A stretch of 64,000 nt of DNA from Paramecium pentaurelia. Its lineage: Eukaryota; Ciliophora; Oligohymenophorea; Peniculida; Parameciidae. The notes below the pieces were generated by a model, which did not search any database, was not told the origin of the DNA, and worked only from the letters and a program-made list of their open reading frames with translations. A program made the position numbers and the translations under genes. Location: assembly GCA_905183005.1 (NCBI GenBank), contig CAJJDO010000058.1, positions 375,706 through 439,705 of the forward strand, given 5' to 3'. Below, in pieces: positions 1-11,082 of the stretch. The first letter of the stretch is position 1. The number at the start of each line of letters is the position of its first letter.

Positions 1-710
1 AAGGAAATACTGAAATCTAAGAGAAAATCTAGAATTTTATTTCCAAAAATGAAATAGCTCATGAGATTTGGAGAACAACTGCAGAAAAAATCTCAAATGC
101 ATATGGAATAATTGAAAAATAATCTTAAGATCTAGATATTTACAAGAAATAAATTGCAGAAAAAGTAAATGAATATAACATTAATATGACCTAATTAGTA
201 AAAGATGAGCTTTAAATCCTTGAATAATAATTAAACTAGACTCAATAGTAAACATGTTAGAATCTAGAAAATTTATCTAGATATGAATAAATATTAATTA
301 AATATTGTGAAGAAATTAATAAATGCTTGAATATTTAGGGTATCCAGGTACCAAATTATAATAATAATCAATTTTAATAATTCAATTAATAATAATAATA
401 ATAATAACCATAATATTCATAATAATTGGATTAATAATAATATTCATAATTATAATTAGATTAATATTAATATTAATAATAATAATAATAATATCAATAA
501 TAATTGGATTAATAATAACATTCATTACCAATTCATTCATAAATTAACTTTATCACTCCTCCTCAATATTAATAGTCATAACCTAATTATAATCAAAACA
601 CATAAAATGATACAAATTCATAAATACAATTTGTGCCAAGTTATTAGGACTCACAAGTAAAATCAAAAATTAGATTATTATCTTCAACTTAAGGTCCAAC
701 AATACAATGA
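1..710 (+). CDS. Coiled-coil, glutamine-rich protein (5' end outside window)
   Basis: Reading TAA/TAG as Gln, the frame beginning at base 3 is open to a TGA at 708-710. The visible N-terminal third is charged and helical, with heptad-like segments (EIWRTTAEKISNAYG, then KKQIAEKVNEYN). About 55 codons of Gln-rich sequence with repeated Tyr-Ser-Gln-Gln units follow at roughly 370-560, then a short Pro/Asn/Gln tail ending GPTIQ. No catalytic motif is visible. The start codon lies upstream of the window, so length is unknown. Whether it belongs to the RING cluster that follows is unclear, as no Cys/His pattern is seen in this part. Confidence 0.6.
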
Positions 711-812
711 AAGAAGATTTTTTAAAATATATAATAATCATCAAAAATTGAGCTTCTTCAATTTCCTTATAATATTTATTAATAATTTTATTTAATAGAA
801 TTTGGCTCTAAA

Positions 813-1931
813 ATGATTCAATATTCTTCATAGTAAAACTCTAAAAAATAAGATTAACAGCACATCAATAAAGGTTAGTTTGATTTTAGTACTTTAAAAG
901 ATCCTTAAAAGAATAAAACTTATAAAGAATCATCAAAGTAAATTTTTTAAAGTATTTTTGACAATTTAATTATTCTATTGAAAGATCTTAAGACTAAATA
1001 AATTAAAATCTAATAATATGTTTAAAAAGAAATTATAGACATGAATGAATAATTAGATAATATTTAAAAATAATTATCTTTAGCAGTTTTATAATTTCAA
1101 AGAGAATAAAATCAAGATAATGCTACAGAGTCTCTTGCAAATGTTTCAGCCTAAAATTTTTTTAATTAATCATTATATTCAAGAATCAACCATGAAATAA
1201 TTCCAAATAAATAACAATAATTTGGCAATCATATAAATGATTCAAATTTCTCTATATAATAAAAAAAATAAAATACTTCTGATATTCTTTAACAAAAAAA
1301 CATATCTCAAAGTAAATTAATATAAAATTCATACTCATAAAAATCAAATGTTAACGTAGGAATTCCTATAAATAAAACTATAAAAATTGCTGAAATACCT
1401 AATAACAATAATTTTTTTGAATAATCTAATAGTAAGAATATTAGACCTTTTCATTTAAATGCTAATTACTAACTTAATTCTAAAAATAAAACAAACTAGA
1501 GTAATAACAGTAGCAAAGCAGAAAATCAAGATAATTCAATTCTTTAAACTTAATATTCTGGTTAAATGATTTGCTATTATTGTACAAAAGTTGTTCAATC
1601 TTAATTTATAGCAACTCCTTGTTATCATTATTATCATGATTAGTGTTTAAGAGAGTACTATTAATTTTAATTAGATAATTATAATAACAATAATTAATTA
1701 ATTTGTCAATGTAAGATTAAATTGCCATAATAATTTTTTTCAACGAGTTTATAAATAGATCTTGAAAGCTTATTATAAAAATAGGTAGATTTAATAAAAT
1801 AAAAAATAAGAAATCAGATAGACTTTTGTGTAAAATGTCGGTTTTTCTGGATAAAAAGTATTAATGATACTCGAACCAAAAAATGTTGGATGTGCGATTA
1901 AAATGGGGTTATTTTCATATAATCTAATTGA
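813..1931 (+). CDS. RING-like zinc-binding protein, first of three in tandem
   Basis: Uninterrupted code-6 ORF of 372 residues, start ATG 813, TGA 1929-1931. The N-terminal two thirds is low-complexity Asn/Gln/Ser/Lys. The C-terminal third has a RING-like arrangement (MICYYCTKVV, then CYHYYHDQC, then CQCK) and a further Cys pair set (CVKC ... KCWMCD). Such spacing suggests a Zn-binding, possibly ubiquitin-ligase, role, but the linker lengths are unusual and I cannot assign a named subfamily. It is followed after 60 bp by a paralogue in the same orientation. No intron is needed; the one GT..AG candidate near 874 is in frame and open. Confidence 0.65.
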
Positions 1932-1991
1932 AATATCATATTATAAAGAATCAAAATTATAAATATTTAGATAAAAAATATTTTTATATAA

Positions 1992-3116
1992 ATGGGTTCT
2001 TTTTTTACAAGTTTGTCTTCATAAAAACCAAAAAAAGAATAACAATAAACAACTCTGCATAATAAAAAAGAATAAATATAACCTACTGATACCTTTATAT
2101 CTATGAGACCAACTCAATCCATAGGAGAGCATTTTTTATAAGATAAGGAATTCTCATTCAATGAAGAATAATTTAAAGAATAATCTTCAAAAATGACAAA
2201 AGGATAGATAAATGAAAATTTAAATTAATCTTAGGAGGCTATTATGATATAATAATCTGGTAAGTTAGTAAGACAAGTTAATGATAGTAAGCAATAAAAT
2301 TATTGTTATTAATGTAAATAAATAATAGAAGAAACTCTTATTTAAATAATATGTTAACATGTATTTCATTAGAATTGTTTTATATCAATAATTGAAAAAT
2401 AATTATAATAATAAGAAAAATTCATAATTAAATGTAAATGTGGAACTAAATTAAGCTCAAACATATTAAGATAAATTGTTGATGTTAAAATTAGATCTAA
2501 AATTCTGTATTAAATGTTTTCTGTTTAAATTTCAAATATATTATAGAATTCAGACATCAGAAAATATTGTGATTTATAAGATATTTAATAAATGATTGAG
2601 TAAAATACATAAAAAGAGGATTATGATTTTCATTATGCTGATAAAAAAGTAGAATTGAAAAAAAATATTACTGAATTCTTAATAGATCAAAGTGGTATTT
2701 TACATATTAGTTAATAAAAACTATTTATTATTAGTGTCTGTTTATATTGTGGAGATGAGATATCTTAAACCTTGTTGAAATTTAATTGTGGACATATCTA
2801 TCATTATGAATGTTTTATAAATTGGATATAATTTTAAATTTAAGATAAAAAGAGTATAATTATTAAATGCAGATGTGGAACTAAAATGAATACAAATATA
2901 ATAAGAAGAATTCAAGATAGTAAAATTAGACTCAGATTGTTGAACTATTTATTTACAGAATAATTATCTATAATACTACCTAAACTAAATAATATTGGTG
3001 AAATTGATTAAATATAAGAACTATTTAAGTAAAATTAATATACAGAAGATCAAGATTACAATAGTTCATCTGGGTTTTTATATTTCAGTAATTATTCTAC
3101 ACCAGGAGGGGATTGA
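1992..3116 (+). CDS. Double RING-like zinc-binding protein, second of three
   Basis: Continuous code-6 ORF of 374 residues from ATG 1992 to TGA 3114-3116. The protein starts MGSFFTS, which fits an N-myristoylation signal. Two RING-like modules are visible: CYQCKQ...CQHVFHQNC...KCKCGTK and CLYCGDE...CGHIYHYEC...KCRCGTK. Each ends in the same KCxCGTKxxxNxxR tail, which also occurs in the next gene, so the modules share ancestry. Known RING proteins are E3 ubiquitin ligases; that function is inferred from the Cys/His pattern. The gene lies 60 bp after the first paralogue and 133 bp before the third. Confidence 0.7.
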
Positions 3117-3249
3117 TTTAATAGAATAATTTATAATAATTATAATATATCATTTTTTTTTTTTTAGTTAAATCAAATTTGGATTATTTAAATCTTATTT
3201 CACCCAATTTAGATAAATATAAAATAATATTAAATAAACATTAGACAGT

Positions 3250-3798
3250 ATGGGAAATATAATTTGTTTTAAAGTAGAGTCTTCAGCAATACATACAGTA
3301 ACAGTTGATGAAAGCACTAAAAATATTTAACCAATACAAAAATCAAATACTTAGACTTCTTTAAAGCATTCAAATGAAATCATTCCTTCACCTTCGATAT
3401 CATAATAAGAGCAAAATGATAAGATATGCTAGATGTGTACCAAAACAATAAGTTTTACTTTTGTTTAAATTAATTGCTAAAAAAATTGTCTTTATCATCC
3501 TATCTGCATAGAAGAACATATTAAAAAATTAATAGATTCAGAAAAATAAATTATTAAATGTGGATGTGGCACTAAAATTAATACAAATTTTCTAAGATTG
3601 TCTTCAATTCCTGGAAAAATGAATTTACTTTCAAAAATTTTTGAAAGACAACTTGATTATATTTTAGGTTCCTCATAACAAATAAGAAGAGATATTGAAA
3701 TACAAAATTATGTTAAATAAAATCGATAAAGAAAAGAATATGGTGACTACATTCTAATTTAATAAGATACCTTGATATATGAAGAAACCCCCCAATGA
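3250..3798 (+). CDS. Small RING-like protein, third of three
   Basis: Continuous code-6 ORF of 182 residues, ATG 3250, TGA 3796-3798. It starts MGNIICF, a good candidate for N-myristoylation plus a nearby palmitoylated Cys, so membrane attachment is likely (inference). One RING-like module follows: CQMCTK ... NCQKNCLYHPIC ... KCGCGTKINTNFLR. The last part matches the tail of both modules in the upstream gene. It is shorter than its neighbours and has a basic C-terminal region. Tandem arrangement and the shared tail argue for local duplication. Downstream it converges on the minus-strand WD40 gene, 135 bp away. Confidence 0.7.
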
Positions 3799-3933
3799 TT
3801 AATATATTTTTATAAATTATAAAAATATACATTATAATATCTATAGATATACTATATTTCTAATTTTATTATATAAAAATATATAACTGAAACATTTATT
3901 ATTTTAATTTATTAAAATGATATAATATTTTAA

Positions 3934-5562
3934 TCAGAATGTGAGTTTGGCATTATTTTTTTTATTTTTTTCTTTTATTCTAAACATTCTAATATTCAAA
4001 CTGAATCTATTTACAGAAAATAAGTCTTTGGAATCTTCTGAAAGCAAGACTTATCGTGAATCAAAATATTTTTATTAATTTAATACAAATACTCCTGCAT
4101 GATTCTTAACCCAAACCTTAATATTACTATATGATCCAGATACTAAAAGTAAAGAATTATAATTAAAACAAACAGATCTAATATAATATCCTCCTTCAAG
4201 TTATTATATACATATAAATTTTCCGTTTGGCTCATTTTGTTGATTCCAAATTTTGATTGTTTAATCTTCAGATCCACTAACAAAAATATTTTCACCTTAT
4301 GCAAAATTTACACAATTCACTAAATTTGTATGTTCTGTTATAGTTTAAAAATGTTCCCAATCTTCATTTAAATTCCAAACACATATTAATTTATCCCCAC
4401 TTCCTGATACTAAAAAAGTTGAATCATAATTAAAACTTAATGATTTTACCCATTAACTATGTTGAATTAACACTTAAGAATTAATCCATTTCTCATCAAC
4501 CTCAATCCATATTTTGATATTTCCTTCTTGACAACCAGAGGCCAATAAATTATTTAATTAATTTAAGCATAAACAATGAATTTCCATATTATGAGCTTCA
4601 TTTATAATTTATTTACAATTATACAACTTATTTTCTTTACTTTATAAATATTCATTCCAAATCCTAATAGTTTTATCATCTCCTGCTGAAAATATACTAT
4701 TATTAATTTTCCCAAAACAAACTGCATTTATTGAACCTACATGTCCTACTAGAGTCTAAAATTCCTTAAATCCTTCTTCTTTTTTTTGAAGTAAAACAAG
4801 ATTATCTTCATTGTTATTTCCTTACAAACCACAAACTATTAATGTTGCAGTTTTATTTAAATCAATACAATGACACACAGAATTTGTTATTATTTCTTCT
4901 TTTATTGTATATAACCCTTTACTCTTTTCCTCTTCATGTTTATCTTATTCTGATGGTTTTTCTGCTTTAGTATTTTTTTTTAAAGGCATTTAACTAAGTA
5001 AATTCTCTTGACTTTGTTATGTCCCTAGTCTTGAGTGATATTAAGATTTATAAAAAGCCTTAATAATTGAAGCTATTTTCTAACACTTTTATTAAACTTA
5101 GTAAACATTATGCATATCATTAGAGGGAATTTTAGCAACAATTTAATTGTCTTATTCAAAATCATAATACTTGCATAATATCTCTTATAGTTTCTCAAAA
5201 TCTTATTCATTTAATTTATCATCATATAGATAATGTTAAATTTATTTATCACTTAATTTATGATTTATCAAACTATTAAGACAATCTTCAGTTTCATCAA
5301 GTAATTCATCTACTTTTAATTTAATTTCCTTTCTTAAACTTTCATATTACTTTTGTAGTTCTTTTATATGATAATTTAATGGATGATCTTAATTTATATC
5401 CATTAATAATTCTGAGGCTTTATTGATTGCAATCCTGTTATTTTAAGGACATTTTTAACAGAGTAACCTATTGTTAGAGGATTTGCTTAAAGTTATATAT
5501 TGAATGCTTTTCTAATGTTGAGAGCATAAAATTTTGGAAGCCTTTTCCTCTAATTTGATCAT
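3934..5562 (-). CDS. WD40-repeat protein with N-terminal Cys/His motif
   Basis: Minus-strand code-6 ORF of 542 residues, ATG complement 5560-5562, TGA complement 3934-3936, no intron needed. The N-terminus has a B-box-like element (ILCSQHQKSIQYI ... LLCQKC) followed by a charged helical region of about 150 residues. The C-terminal half carries about seven WD repeats with typical endings such as DKTIRIWNE, GNIKIWIE, DKLICVWNL and DQTIKIWNQ. It is a scaffold of unknown partner. This architecture (short zinc motif, coiled coil, WD40 propeller) is abundant in Paramecium. Transcription runs away from NCBP2. Confidence 0.8.
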
Positions 5563-5823
5563 TAAAAAGAAATAAAATTATTAATAAGATGGAGAATAAA
5601 TTGACTTTGTATTAATTAATAAAAAACACTAATTTCAGAATCCTTTAACATCGATCACATAGGATCAGACATATGCTTGGTCATCATTATAACAATAAAT
5701 AAGTGGATTTAATTTATTTATATTAATATTCCTTTATAATTTTATGGGTGTTATAAATGGTGGTGATATTTTTATATTTATATTTATACACATAAATGGT
5801 TTGACTTCAATAATTTAAATCAA

Positions 5824-6408
5824 ATGAGTAATTTGAATGCTGCAAGTTTATATGAAAATCTATAACAACCTATAAGTCAATACTATGACAAGAGTTCAAA
5901 TTTGACAAGGGAAGAATATTTTTATAAACTCTCAATATCCACTACATTATACTTGGGAAATTTGTCAATCTATACAACTGAAGAATAAATATTTGAATTA
6001 TTCAATAGAGTTGGAGCAGGAGTGAGAAGATTAATTATGGGAAGAAATAAAGAAACAGGAAAGGCTATTGGATTTTGCTTCATTGAATATTTTAATCATG
6101 AAGATGCAAAAGAGGCTCATGAATACTTGGACCTTTTAAAATTGGATGAGAGAGCAATAAGAGTAGATTGGGATATTGGATATTCTGAAGGAAGAGAATA
6201 TGGAAGAGGCACAGGAGGCAATTAAGTTAGAGATTCTTATAGAAAGGTGGCAGATCCAGAAAGACCTAATGTCCAATAAAATAGAGGTAGAGGAAGAAGT
6301 TATAATAACAATGGAGGAAGGAGAAAATAAGCTGATGAAGATGAGAGCGACAATTCAGGAGGTGGATATAAGAAAAGAGCAGGAAACAGATCAAACAATA
6401 ATTATTGA
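5824..6408 (+). CDS. NCBP2: Nuclear cap-binding protein subunit 2 (CBP20)
   Basis: Intronless code-6 ORF of 194 residues. The RRM is clear: RNP2 is TLYLGNLSIYTTEEQ and RNP1 is GKAIGFCFIEY. The family-specific tail DERAIRVDWDIGYSEGREYG, followed by GRGTGGNQVRDSYR, matches the cap-binding loop of CBP20, including the Trp-Asp and Arg residues that contact the m7G cap. The N-terminus (QYYDKSSNLTREEYFYKL) contains the conserved Tyr of the hinge. The protein pairs with CBP80 in the nuclear cap-binding complex for splicing and export. A Gly/Arg/Asn-rich tail of about 60 residues extends the core. ATG 5824 is the only suitable in-frame start. Confidence 0.95.
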
Positions 6409-7202
6409 AGATTGAAAATTTTCACATTAAATTATTAATATTTAGTTCATAAAAAATATAAGAAATAAAAGTATTCATATCCCTAAAGTCTTTGATTACT
6501 TTTTAATAAAAAAAATAAATTCATGTTTTGATTTTCTAACAGTTTATATGATATTATCTTTCATCTTTGTAAATTTAAGTTGTTCATTTTATTCCTTATA
6601 TTAAATATTATATTAATTTAGTTTGAGTTTTATCAAATTAATCAAACCTCCATTTTTATTAAGAAAATTAGGATCTTTAGTCAGGAATATATTTTTGATC
6701 TGTGTTATTCCCTTAAAGATAAATTAAAAGTTATAGAACATTGTAATTCTAAATAAATTAGATAAAGTATTATACTATCTGAAAAACAATATCTATATTT
6801 AAGAAAAATGCGAAAGATTAAATTCTAATTAAGCTATAATTATGAAAAAGTATTCAATAATATCCAAATCTATTGGGTTAGAACTTTGAATATAAAATAT
6901 TTCGTTCTCATTTACTTAGAAGTTATTAAATTCATAATTAATAAATTTTCAATTTTTATCTGTTATATTTATTTTCACATTCTAGACTGATAGCTTAATT
7001 ATTCTCTATAAAATATTCCATACAATTAGCTGTATTCCCATTTTATAATTTAATTTTTCGTTATAAAAAGTCTTTTAACAAATAAATATTATTTGGATTT
7101 GTATAATTAAGTTTTGAAATAATATTCAGAAAGTATTCTTAAAATATTATTATGAGTAGATCAATAAATAAAATAAAATAAATGTAAATATATTCTATAT
7201 AT
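6409..7202. other. Intergenic, no gene seen
   Basis: About 790 bp of very A+T-rich sequence. All six frames are cut by TGA, and I saw no conserved motif, tRNA or clear repeat. It is long for this gene-dense genome, so a decayed gene cannot be excluded. Confidence 0.5.
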
Positions 7203-7696
7203 ATGTATAATTTAAAGAAATAATTATATTTATGGTTAGGCTACTCATTATCAAATTAATTATGGAAATTGGTTGAACAGTTGGAAGATTATTCATAAAA
7301 GCATTTAATAAAATATTCAATTAATTCATTTGTAAGATTATTAGAATAAGAGGGAAAGTCTGCAAATCCATTTTGTGAATTTCTGAATCAAACTATGAAA
7401 GCAGCAAATTTAAATCACAAACCTATAACATAAGATGAAGTAATCAAAATATTATAATTAAAAGCTGAGAAGGATAATGCAGAAAGAAAAATTAAAAGTA
7501 TTAATTGTAACTGAGGACTAAGATATATTGGATAAAGTTACGTAAGAACGATTCAGTAAATTGAGGATCAATAAATATTCTATCAATAATGCACAATGCT
7601 AAAAGTGAGTTGATAAAAGATTTTCCAGATGTTAATGATAAATGGATTTTAAATAAGATAAGGAAGGAAAAAGAGAAATAAAAAGGAAAGTAATGA
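7203..7696 (+). CDS. Unknown helical protein; reading frame not fully resolved
   Basis: From ATG 7203 an open frame encodes a hydrophobic/helical start (LYLWLGYSLSNQLWKLVEQL) and a charged middle. A 25-nt GT..AG intron at 7498-7522 joins it well to KNILDKVTQERFSK. Downstream the best coding frame (GSINILSIMHNAKSEL ... DVNDKWILNKIRKEKE, TGA 7694-7696) is offset by one base. No normal intron supplies this shift, although 7498-7565 as a single 68-nt intron would be in phase. Either an unusual intron, a sequence error near 7560, or an early pseudogene explains it. No family recognised. SDH2 follows after 86 bp. Confidence 0.45.
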
Positions 7697-7782
7697 AGAA
7701 GAAGAACTAAAATAGTAGGAATAGAAAGAAAATTGATTTTATATATACTGTGTTATGAAGATTGAATTGATTAAATTAAATA

Positions 7783-8781
7783 ATGCTTCAGAGATTGTCT
7801 ACAGTGTTCAGAAGACCAATGTTCTGGCATGGGACACATCATCATGATAGCAATGATGCTACCAAAAGATTATTTGACACAGTCTCTAGCACAGTTAAAG
7901 GCATCTAATAAATAAACTATGTTGTCGAGCACAATCCAAAACTAACAGCAGAAGAGAAATCAAAAATGAAGCAATTCCTTATTTATAGATATGATCCAGC
8001 TGTATATTGAAATGTTTAGATTTTAGGATGAGAATGACTTTCCAAAGTATGTGAGCTATTATGTTGACTTAAAGAAGATACCTCCAATGTACTTAGATGC
8101 ATTGCTATACATTAAAGACAATTATGATTCTTCATTATCTTTACGTCGATCCTGCAGAGAAGGTATTTGCGGATCTTGCTCCATGAATTGCAATGGTCTT
8201 CATAAATTAGCTTGTATTCATGCAATTGACACTGACTTAACATAACCAGCTTACATTACTCCATTGGGACATATGTTTGTTGTCAAAGACTTGGTAGTTG
8301 ATATGACTAATTTCTATACTTAATATAAGACTATTGACCCTTATCTAAAGAGAAAGACTCCAAAAGTAATGAATTTTTAATATTTAAAATAGGAAGGAAA
8401 TAAGGAATACATCTAATCGGTAGAAGATAGAAAGTTATTGGATGGTCTTTATGAATGTGTATTATGTGCTTGCTGTTCAACATCTTGTCCTTCTTATTGG
8501 TGGCATCCAGATAGATATCTTGGTCCAGCTGTTTTGATGTAGGCTTACAGATGGATTGTAGATTCTAGAGATGAATACACAGATGAAAGATTAGAGAAAT
8601 TAGGTAATTTCTAAATTCTCATTACATTTTAGCTGAGGATGTTAAGGTTGAAGACTGTTAAAATATAGGAATGTGTTCATTTACATGCCCAAAGGGATTG
8701 GATCCATAAAGATCAATGAACCATTTGATGAAATTAATAGAAGAATATAAGGAAAGAAAAATTGCATCTGCAACATTATGA
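7783..8781 (+). CDS. SDH2: Succinate dehydrogenase iron-sulfur subunit, mitochondrial
   Basis: Three exons with introns at 8002-8026 (25 nt) and 8604-8632 (29 nt) give 314 residues. The first 20-25 residues (MLQRLSTVFRRP) are Arg-rich and lack acids, fitting a mitochondrial presequence. The [2Fe-2S] site is SCREGICGSCSMNC with the fourth Cys in KLAC. The [4Fe-4S]/[3Fe-4S] ligands are CVLCACCSTSCPSYWW and CSFTCPKGLDP. This is subunit B of complex II, passing electrons from flavoprotein SdhA to ubiquinone. Intron 1 splits YRYDPA from DENDF; without removal it stops at an in-frame TGA. The protein ends at the usual place after LIEEYKERK. Confidence 0.96.
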
Positions 8782-9010
8782 AATATTATCATACAATTAA
8801 TCATATTAATATATATATATAAAAATAATAAATAATGAAGGAATATAGAAATATTTCAAATGGAAATTCAATTTTAAATAATTATAAATTAGCATAATAT
8901 ATAGAAATTCATATGTTAGAATTAGATAATTAAAAATAGATATTATTTTACAAATATTTGTGTGGTATTCATATGTGTTTTTTTCAATTTAAATTTTATA
9001 ATAAAAATAA

Positions 9011-10987
9011 ATGATAGACGATTAAATAAAAGACAAGTTTACTTCAACTAAACCAAACATTCCTGATGAAGCAGAGTTTGTTATAGCAACACCATAAATA
9101 ATAGTTCCAGAGAAATTAGTATAACCAACTGGATAAGTGGGTCCAGCAAGACCATCAAGTGAAGAAAGTTATTCATCTGATGAAGAAGTTTTTGAGCCTG
9201 ATTATGAGCCAATTCAAAAATAAGTTAAAGTGAATGAAAATGATGGAATAAGGATAAATAGAGATTCTGCTGAAAGAAAAAAGTAAAATTTCTAAGATGA
9301 AGATGATGATTATATTGATCCTGCTGCATTAGCTAGAGATCCTGCATTAAGAGAGGCAGTTGAAGCATAAGCAGCAAAAAGAGCTCTTTTAAAATTCAAA
9401 CCTTAAAATGAAGAATTGCCTTCTATGGAACTTTAAAAGGAGAGATTAGCTACTTTTCCTATAACACACTAATTATTAATAAAAGGACATACTAAATAAG
9501 CAACAGCAATTGGCATAGATAATGCTGGTTCAAGATTAGTTACAGGAGCATATGATTGTGTAGTTAGATTTTGGGACTTTTATGGTATGGATAAGAATAC
9601 ACATAGCTTTAGATTGGTTACACCATATGAAGGGAATTAAGTTAATTAGATAAGTTGGGCAAAGGATGGAAAAAATGTATTGATAATTTGTGCTGATGCA
9701 TAAGCATGTGTATTAGATAGAGAAGGAAAGAGAACTATGGATACTCATAGAGGAGATATGTATATTCGAGACATTTTAAAAACTATTGGACATACAGCAG
9801 CCATAAATTCTGGTTGTTTTCATCCAGATTTTAGTGATGTCTTTGTTACTTGTAGTGATGATGGAACAGTAAGGATTTGGGATATGACTAAAAAACTTTA
9901 TGGAGTTGCATAATGTTTAACTCATAAAGATGCTGTTAAATGTGTTGATAAAACAGGTCATAAAGTATTAGTACAATGTGTAACAATAAGAGGAAGACTT
10001 TTGTTATGTGCTTGTAGTGATAATACTATAAAAGCTTATGAAGTCAATTAAAATTGTAGAGAAATTAAAAAAAGACCATTATTTATAATACAAGATGCTC
10101 ATAAAGGATTTGTTACTAAAATTAAAATTTTAGCTGATTAAAAACGATTTATTACATAGAGTGTTGATAATACTATAAAACTTTGGGAAACTACAAATAC
10201 TAATCATCATATTTATCTATAATATTGTAATATTAATAGATTTCCACCAACAAGATTTGATTTAAATTTTAATGAAAGTATACTTGTAACAGCTCATCAC
10301 ACTTTTAAAGATGGATATCATATAGTAGGACCAACTGAATTATTATTCTTAAATGTTAATGATTTAAGTATTAATTGTAGAGTTTAGTTATTTGATTAAG
10401 CTATTACAGAAGTTTTATGGCATCCAACATTAAATTAAATATTTTTAGGAAGTGATGATGGTCATGTTAGAGCATTGTTTAATCCTAAATTAAGTTAAAA
10501 AGGAGCTTTATTAGCAACAAATAGAGCAGTAAAATTTGTTCATGCTGAAAATATGGAACTTGAAAGACATGTTTTAATTCCTGAAAATTTATATATTTTT
10601 AAAGTAAGTGAAACAGTTCATGGAGGAATGAAAATTGTTGAAGAAAAGAAAAGTGTTAAAGATTAACCAAGAAAGCCTGAACCTCCATAAAAAGGTCCAG
10701 GAAAAGGAGGAAAAAGATCAGGACCAGCTACATTAACATAAAATTTGATGAGCACATTAAATGATAGACCAGAAAAAGAAGATGTTGTTGAAGAATTAAC
10801 AAAATTGGATGCTATTACCAAAGCAAATCCACAATATGTTGCATAGGCATATAAATATACATAACCTGATTAAATATTCGACTACTCTACAAATTAATAA
10901 TAAGAACACACCTTCTTATCCTCAATCAAAAAAATATGTCCTCATTGTGGTATGAAGATTTGTGCTTGTAAAAGAAAAGTAGTTTGA
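9011..10987 (+). CDS. WDR70: WDR70 homologue, complete copy
   Basis: Intronless code-6 ORF of 658 residues, ATG 9011, TGA 10985-10987. An acidic N-terminus (EESYSSDEEVFEPDYEP) is followed by a basic helix, then WD repeats from about residue 155: the first lies at IGIDNAGSRLVTGAYDCVVR with FWDF immediately after, later ones include CSDDGTVRIWDM and SVDNTIKLWE. The family-typical motifs GNQVNQISWAK, VLWHPTLNQIFLGS and the Pro/Gly tail KPEPPQKGPGKGGKR with TLTQNLM after it identify WDR70, a nuclear protein linked to DNA-damage response and chromatin. A C-terminal CPHCGMKICACKRK resembles a zinc knuckle and is not typical of animal WDR70. This is the only full-length copy in the window. Confidence 0.9.
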
Positions 10988-11081
10988 ATTAAAATTAAAA
11001 TAAGTATAAAATTAATTTCTATTTTTTTTTATTAATCTTTTATCATTATTTCTGTAATGATCTAATTAGAACTAATTATTT

Positions 11082-11082
11082 N
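11082..11082. other. Single N: contig junction
   Basis: One N separates the 3' flank of WDR70 copy 1 from sequence that restarts inside the same gene. A one-base gap between segments sharing over 1.6 kb of near-identity is best read as an unmerged assembly overlap. Confidence 0.9.

Noticed and set aside
8051..8245. Short standard-code ORF starting at 8051 as a stand-alone ferredoxin-like protein
   Set aside because: It is the second exon of SDH2, cut by TAA codons that encode Gln.
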